From the NCBI GenBank assembly GCA_016859345.1, contig CM029121.1, positions 12,499,911 to 12,563,910 on the forward strand: DNA of 64,000 nt, given 5' to 3'. The notes beneath the pieces are model-generated. The model was given only the letters and a program-made list of their open reading frames with translations. It ran no database searches and had not been told where the DNA came from. The position numbers were made by a program, and so were the translations under genes. This DNA is from Istiophorus platypterus. Taxonomy: Eukaryota > Chordata > Actinopteri > Istiophoriformes > Istiophoridae. This document shows, in pieces, positions 58,711 through 64,000 of the stretch; the stretch's first letter is position 1; each line of letters starts with the position of its first letter.

Positions 58711-59529
58711 ATTTACTTTTGATACAAAGTGATACTCACATCTTTGTTTGAGAACATGAGGCACAGATGGATCATGGTTTGGTTAATACGGCACAGAGCT
58801 GCTTAGTGTTGTGCAAGACACAGATGTATCCATTTCTGTATTTTCATCAAGTAACAATCATTACCATAAAAAAAATTTAAATAAAACTGACTGATGCCTC
58901 AAATATTTCAAAATCAAATATTAGATTTTTTTTATGAACTTCATTTAACCTTTTTTAATTCCTTTTTGTTGCAGTAATGTAATCGATTGAATTGTGACTA
59001 TGTGGAAGAAATACTTTGACTTGTGTAAAGCCTTCAGTATAACAAGGTGGTTGTACTCCATTATATTATGTTGTTGTACACACTATTTGCAATAAATTTC
59101 TTTAGTTATCAGAAATACATGTAAGAGTGTGAAATTTGTTAACATTTGCGCTGTAGTATTTTAACTCCGTGGGTGGTCTGTAAGTAGTGATGCAGAAAAA
59201 CCTAAAGTAAATGACTGTTTCTTAGGAGGAAATCAGCGCCAATGAAAACTGTTGACAGCGCGGTCTGTGAATTAGTCCAAGTCAAGTCATAAGTCTTTGT
59301 AAACAAATTACTCTCATTCAGTTCTCTGAATCCTGGTTACTAACCAAACAATTTATTTTTAAGCCTGTGTTTGTGTGTTTTGTATTTTATGTAACAGAGA
59401 CCCAGTTCCTTCAGTGCAAAAGTCTAATAAATGAGTATATCATTTGGGAGACCATGCAAGGCCTCCATTATTATCATTATCATCATCATCATCATCATCA
59501 TCATCACCATTATTATTATTGTTTTTATT

Positions 59530-59566
<37 letters not shown>

Positions 59567-60100
59567 TCCTGGGATTTAATCAAATCAAAACTGAATTGAA
59601 TGTTTTCGCTTTTAGTCTTTAGAAAGTGAGACTCAAGTAGTCAAGTTCAAGTTAAGACTGAAGTCTTCATTTCTGAATGAAACATGATTCGAGTCCAAAT
59701 CTCAAATCTACAGCTCTAAAGCTCTCAGAGGTTTCAGCAGTGGATACCTCAAATCATGCGCAAAACAAAAAAACCTATTTGCATGGCTGTATACCACTAA
59801 AGGATAGTGAGGGAATATGTTTTGATTTGATCTTATTTTAGTATTTTGCTGTTTGGGTGAAGTGATCCTTTAATGTTGGGTATTAAAAATGCAGTAAAAC
59901 ATATCTTATCAAGGTGTCAATTTTTTTTTATCGGTAAAATGAATCTGACGTGTAAATCCAGCATTAAGATAAATGCAGGAAAAGTATAATTTCTCAATAA
60001 ACAGACGCTCCACTGAAGTACCAGTATTTCAAAATCATAGTACCTGATTTGTGAGTCCTCTACACCGGATTATCGGGGAAGATAAAACAACTACTATTAT
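58711..60100. other. EndoU gene 3' UTR and intergenic DNA
   Basis: 3' UTR up to about 59110, then non-coding DNA with a trinucleotide microsatellite. Nothing else recognised. Confidence 0.6.
59467..59566. repeat. Compound (ATC)n-(ATT)n-(GTT)n microsatellite
   Basis: About 100 bp of trinucleotide repeats, mostly ATC then ATT then GTT. They give spurious His-, Ile- and Cys-rich frames. Confidence 0.95.
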
Positions 60101-60275
60101 TTTTGCGATTTTTCTATTAGGACAAGCTGAACGGTTCCCATGCTCCGCCCGCACGGACGTTTTACAACGTAACACACGAGAGCGACGCGTGTCGCAGCGA
60201 CTTCCGCCTCCGTTTATCAACAGTGATGGTGTGAGCAGAGCTTCGTGTTTTTGCAGGTGAACAGCGGAGATAACC
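60100..60275 (+). promoter_or_regulatory. polr3b: CpG-containing start of polr3b
   Basis: Locally CpG-rich DNA (GCGACGCGTGTCGCAGCGAC near 60181) leading into the ATG at 60276. TTTTTGCAG at 60248-60256 looks like a splice acceptor, so the 5' UTR may begin in an upstream non-coding exon. Confidence 0.45.
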
Positions 60276-63200
60276 ATGGAGCTGCTGGGAGGAGAGTTTG
60301 GCGACATGACTCCCCAGGAGCTTGCAGCTCCTGTCAACACTGTGGCGGTGAGTTTAGGGGAAATAAAGAGGGGAAAACGTTCCACACCACGAGTACAGGG
60401 AAGCTAACGTGGGAGCTGGCAGCACAGAGGAAAATGAAGCTTTCCATACTTTGTTTGTGGGCTAATATGTCGGATTGTTGTGGTTTGTGTTTGTATTTTT
60501 CGTGTATCTAGCAGCTGTCAGGTTGCAGCTTGGAGATATTTTGACAACCCACTCTAAAGTCAGCTACACCTAGAAAATAAAAATGTGTCAAGCAAACGAC
60601 TTTCAGCCTTGTCAACAGCGAACTTGATGTGTTTTTTCTTTTCTTTTTGATAGGAAAAATGGAAACTATTACCAGCCTTCCTGAAGGTAACAGAACACAG
60701 CTGAATCCACTTGCTGCATATCTTTAAAGAGTTACAAAGTTCTAAAGATATTACATCCTCTGCCGTCCTCTGCCTTTTATGATATGGTTTTGGTTTATAT
60801 TGGAAATTAATAAGGAAAATGCGTAGAGAAACTGTTTATGGATGAAATAAATGGAATTATCAAGTGAACTAAATGGACAAAGTCGACACATTATTGCCAC
60901 GTTTTGTTCACCTGGTCATATAAAGTGAATAATATTATAATGAAGGGATTCTATTCATGTTTATTGACTAATTGTTTCATCACTACATACATCATAAACT
61001 GCAATTTATTTCACTGTGCATAATGGTTCAATGTGTTTTCTAGGTGAAAGGTCTGGTGAAGCAGCACATTGACTCATTCAACTATTTCATCAATGTGGAG
61101 GTAAAACAGGACCCAAGCATGTGTGCGTGTTACATCTGCCTCAGTTTCACCTTGATTTCAGCATGAGTGTGTTCTTTTACAGATAAAGAAAATAATGAAA
61201 GCAAATGAGAAAATCACAAGTGATGCTGATCCAATGTGGTACTTAAAGTAAGTCACATGAATGCCTTTGCCTGCTTTAATTCACAATAGACCCAGAAAGT
61301 AAATGGACCTTACATATATAGCTACTGACCAACTTACACTACTACCACATTCACCCATTCACACACATTCATACAGCCCTTTTCTACAAATACAGCGCTT
61401 TCTATCCATAGACACACATTCACACACTGATTAATCATGGGGGGGTGTCAGTATCTTGGCCAAGGATCCTTTGACAGACTGGAGGAGCCAGGGATCGAAA
61501 TGGACGAACCGCTCTACCCCCTGAGCCACAGCCATCTAACCCAGTCAACCGACAGACATACACATATCAGCTTTTAGCTTCAGATTAAATTCCAAATTTT
61601 TGTTTTTCTCCCAGATACCTCAATATCTACGTTGGCATGCCTGACGTCGAAGAAAGCTTCAACGTAACTAGACCAGTGTCACCTCATGAGGTGAGCTTAG
61701 TCTGTTGTTCAGGCCGAAAGCAGGTTTTTTCATGTTAAATATAAACCATTGTTGGTATTAAGGTTTTTTCAAACTGTAGTTCAACATTAATTAGGGAAAT
61801 ATTACTGAAACATTAAGACGGTTGACAGAAAATGAATTGCAAACAGTTTTGTTAATTAAGCAAATAGTTTCTCAAATGTGAGAATGTGCTGTTTTTCCTC
61901 CATCTGCTTCACTGAAAATTCAATAATTTGGGGTTTTGGAAAGTTAATAAGACATAAAAAGTGATGACATCTCTGTAGTTTTAAGGAACTTGTGATGCAG
62001 AATTTGGATTTTTTTCATCTTTTTTGACATTTTATGGATTAAATGATTAATTGATTACTCAGTAATTTAAAATAATCATTAGTTGTAGCTCTAATAAGTA
62101 CATTTTATTTTATTTTTTTTAATAACTTGCAAAGCTCAAAGGAAAGCAATATAGCTAATGGATGGATTTTGTTAAAACTGGAAAGTTTCCGCTATCAAAG
62201 ACTTAAAGTAAATCTATAGATGTTAGAACATTTCACTCTGCTGTTGAGATACAACTCATCTTTCCTGTTTGTCTCCACAGTGCCGTCTCAGGGACATGAC
62301 CTACTCAGCAGCCATCACAGTGGACATAGAGTACACTCGCGGCAGCCAGAGAATCATCCGCAATGCCCTGCCCATTGGAAGGTATAGCTTTTTTTAATGC
62401 CTCTGTGCCAGCAACATCCATGGCCTGAGACATTATGTTTTTGAGTTGTCATCCATCTGTCCATCCATTGTTCCTATTGTCATGAACGCAATATCTCGTG
62501 AATGCTTCACAGGAATTTCTTCTAATCTGGCACAAACGTTCACTTGAATTCAAAGATAAACTGATTACATTTTAATGGTTGAAGGTCACATGTCAAGGTC
62601 ACTGTGACCTCACGTCTGTCCCATTCTTGTGCACACAATATCTCAGGAACACCTGAAGGGAATTTCATTACATCAGGCACCACCACTTTGACCTCACAGA
62701 ACGTGTTTTTGACCATAACTCAAGAATTCACATGCCATTTATGACAAAACACACTTGATAGCTTTTATTAGATTCCTTCAGTGTCTTCACTACGTGTATG
62801 AGTCTGGAAAGACATGAATGTAAACTACGGTTCGACTGGTTGTCAGAGGCATACGATTGCAAGATGTAATTCTCGTCTTTGTTTGTTTTTTGTTTTGTTT
62901 TGTATATTATCCTGCCAATGTAGCTTAACCTCCAACCTTCACGGTAAAAACCACACGGCAAAAATGATTTTCACTCCCAATGATGTGGATTTTTTTTCTT
63001 TTTAATTTTCACAACTGCAACAATCAACAGTCATGTACAGCATGTTACCAGGCTCTTACTTATACAATATGTTTTTGTTGTTAATGTAAAACTGTGCTCC
63101 TCTCAGGATGCCAATCATGCTGCGAAGCTCAAACTGTGTTCTCTCTGGAAAGACACCTATGGAGTTTTCAAAACTCAATGAATGTCCTCTGGATCCAGGT

Positions 63201-64000
63201 ATACAATCATAATACAATCTTAAAAAAAAACAAAAACGTTAAGCTCATGGAAACAGAAACATGAAACATTTTCAGTAGTGATTTAATTACACCAAACTAT
63301 ATTTCTTCACAGGGGGTTATTTCATTGTGAAAGGTCAGGAGAAAGTCATTCTCATCCAAGAGCAGCTGTCCAAGAATCGAATCATTGTGGAGCAGGACAG
63401 GAAGGGTGCAGTTGGAGCCTCAGTTACCAGGTACTGTAAATAGTCTGAAACCATTGGCAGGACTATATCACATCATCTGTGTGCTTGTGCATCCCCGTCC
63501 ACGTCCACGACACAAACTAAACAGGGACTCACTCATTAGAATTTGTTTCATATAGTTCATGAATTAGAATTATGAGTTGTTTTAATTGAATTTCAAGATA
63601 TGAAAATATCTGGTTAATTTAGTTTTATAAGTGATGATTTTTTTTGTCTCTCATTAAAGAGAAATATTTACACAAGTACTTTGACCAAGTTTGACAGTGA
63701 CTCACTCTTTACATCTGAAACTGTCTCTCATTATGTTTACAAGAAAAACAAATTTATTTTCTAAAACTAACGGTGTTACTTTTCCTTGAGTTTGTTCCTG
63801 TTTTCTCCATTGTTTTTGAGGAACTGCTCAAGTTTTGTCAAACTTTCTGTTTCTTCATCTGCTCTGAGTTGTCTTTTAAAAATCATTATTTTTTTTATCT
63901 TGTCCTTTTTAATTTTAGCTCCACTCACGAGAAGAAAAGCAGAACTAATATGATCGTTAAACAAGGCAGATTCTACCTGAGACACAACACACTGTCAGAG
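60276..64000 (+). CDS. polr3b: RNA polymerase III subunit RPC2 (POLR3B), N-terminal part
   Basis: Nine coding exons are in view: 60276-60347, 60654-60686, 61044-61100, 61183-61247, 61615-61690, 62281-62381, 63107-63198, 63313-63430 and 63919 to the window edge. They give 232 codons of a protein usually about 1,130 residues long. The sequence is close to human throughout (EKWKLLPAFLKVKGLVKQHI, then DADPMWYLKYLNIYVGMPDV, PIMLRSSNCVLSGKTP, GGYFIVKGQEKVILIQEQLS). It is the second-largest subunit of nuclear RNA polymerase III, forming the wall of the active-centre cleft with RPC1; the enzyme makes tRNA, 5S rRNA and U6. The visible part covers the protrusion and the start of the lobe. The remainder lies to the right. 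Confidence 0.96.
61310..61540 (-). mobile_element. tRNA-derived SINE in polr3b intron
   Basis: On the minus strand the element begins with a Pol III A box (GTGGCTCAGGGGGTAGAGC, complement of 61511-61529), a degenerate B box (TTTCGATCCC, complement of 61491-61500) and then the fish SINE body (GGCTCCTCCAGTCTG, CCTTGGCCAAGATACTGA). The A-to-B spacing is shorter than in a tRNA, so part of the tRNA head is lost. Confidence 0.7.
61790..62100 (+). repeat. Teleost dispersed repeat (TTAATCGATTA-type)
   Basis: Blocks: CTCAAATGTGAGAATGTGCT, TTGGGGTTTTGGAAAGTTAA, TTTTTTGACATTTTATGGAT, ATGATTAATTGATTACTCAG and terminal AATCATTAGTTGTAGCTCTA. This is the best-preserved copy in the window. Confidence 0.6.
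62455..62760. repeat. Teleost dispersed repeat carrying a palindromic ERE
   Basis: Blocks such as AATATCTCGTGAATGCTTCA, GGAATTTCTTCTAATCTGGC, CAAACGTTCACTTGAATTCA and GGTCACATGTCAAGGTCACT are typical of a common fish repeat, and a second half-copy (AATATCTCAGGAACACCTGA) follows from 62636. Class unknown to me. It lies in a polr3b intron. Confidence 0.5.
62596..62610. promoter_or_regulatory. Perfect palindromic oestrogen-response-element motif
   Basis: AGGTCACTGTGACCT matches AGGTCANNNTGACCT exactly on both half-sites. It lies inside a dispersed repeat, so related motifs may be scattered through the genome. Receptor binding here is inferred from the motif only. Confidence 0.5.

Overview
The window is vertebrate nuclear DNA, almost certainly from a ray-finned (teleost) fish. 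Genes are split by GT-AG introns, the intergenic DNA is AT-rich with CpG-rich gene starts, and microsatellites, a Tc1-like transposon, LINE and Ty3/gypsy remnants, a tRNA-derived SINE and teleost-type dispersed repeats are all present. Every recognisable gene lies on the + strand. The genes were read by assembling exons by eye; the four complete multi-exon models each sum to a whole number of codons.

Layout. 1-1,310: the 3' part of a long coiled-coil gene with a hydrophobic C-terminus, a tandem copy of the gene at 7.57-9.87 kb. 2.8-5.4 kb: decayed retroelements (LINE ORF1 esterase remnant, gypsy RT/integrase remnant, LINE RT remnant). 7.3-10.8 kb: the second coiled-coil copy, with CRE-type sites upstream, an apparent pair of compensating frameshifts at A-runs, a coding 60-bp minisatellite and repeated 3' flanks. 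12.3-24.5 kb: bmal2 (arntl2), bHLH-PAS clock factor, 17 coding exons, 635 residues, with a long 3' flank. 24.8-27.5 kb: a compact TATA-containing guanylate-cyclase-activating-protein (GCAP/NCS) gene, 198 residues. 28.2-52.1 kb: ppfibp1 (liprin-beta-1), CpG-rich start, 27 coding exons, 997 residues, with a dead Tc1 element in an intron. 56.3-59.1 kb: a secreted EndoU-family endoribonuclease, 313 residues. 60.3 kb to the end: the first nine coding exons of polr3b (RNA polymerase III second-largest subunit).

bmal2 next to ppfibp1 agrees with the ARNTL2-PPFIBP1 neighbourhood of human 12p11, which supports the bmal2 assignment over bmal1. The genes do not form a pathway; the order is conserved or lineage-specific synteny. 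No clearly new multi-gene system is visible. The items most worth a second look are the unrecognised, recombining coiled-coil family (with its A-run frameshifts), a ROR/REV-ERB element in the first intron of bmal2, a repeat-dominated 166-bp bmal2 intron, a possible small minus-strand gene near 53.4 kb, and a perfect palindromic oestrogen-response element inside a polr3b intron.
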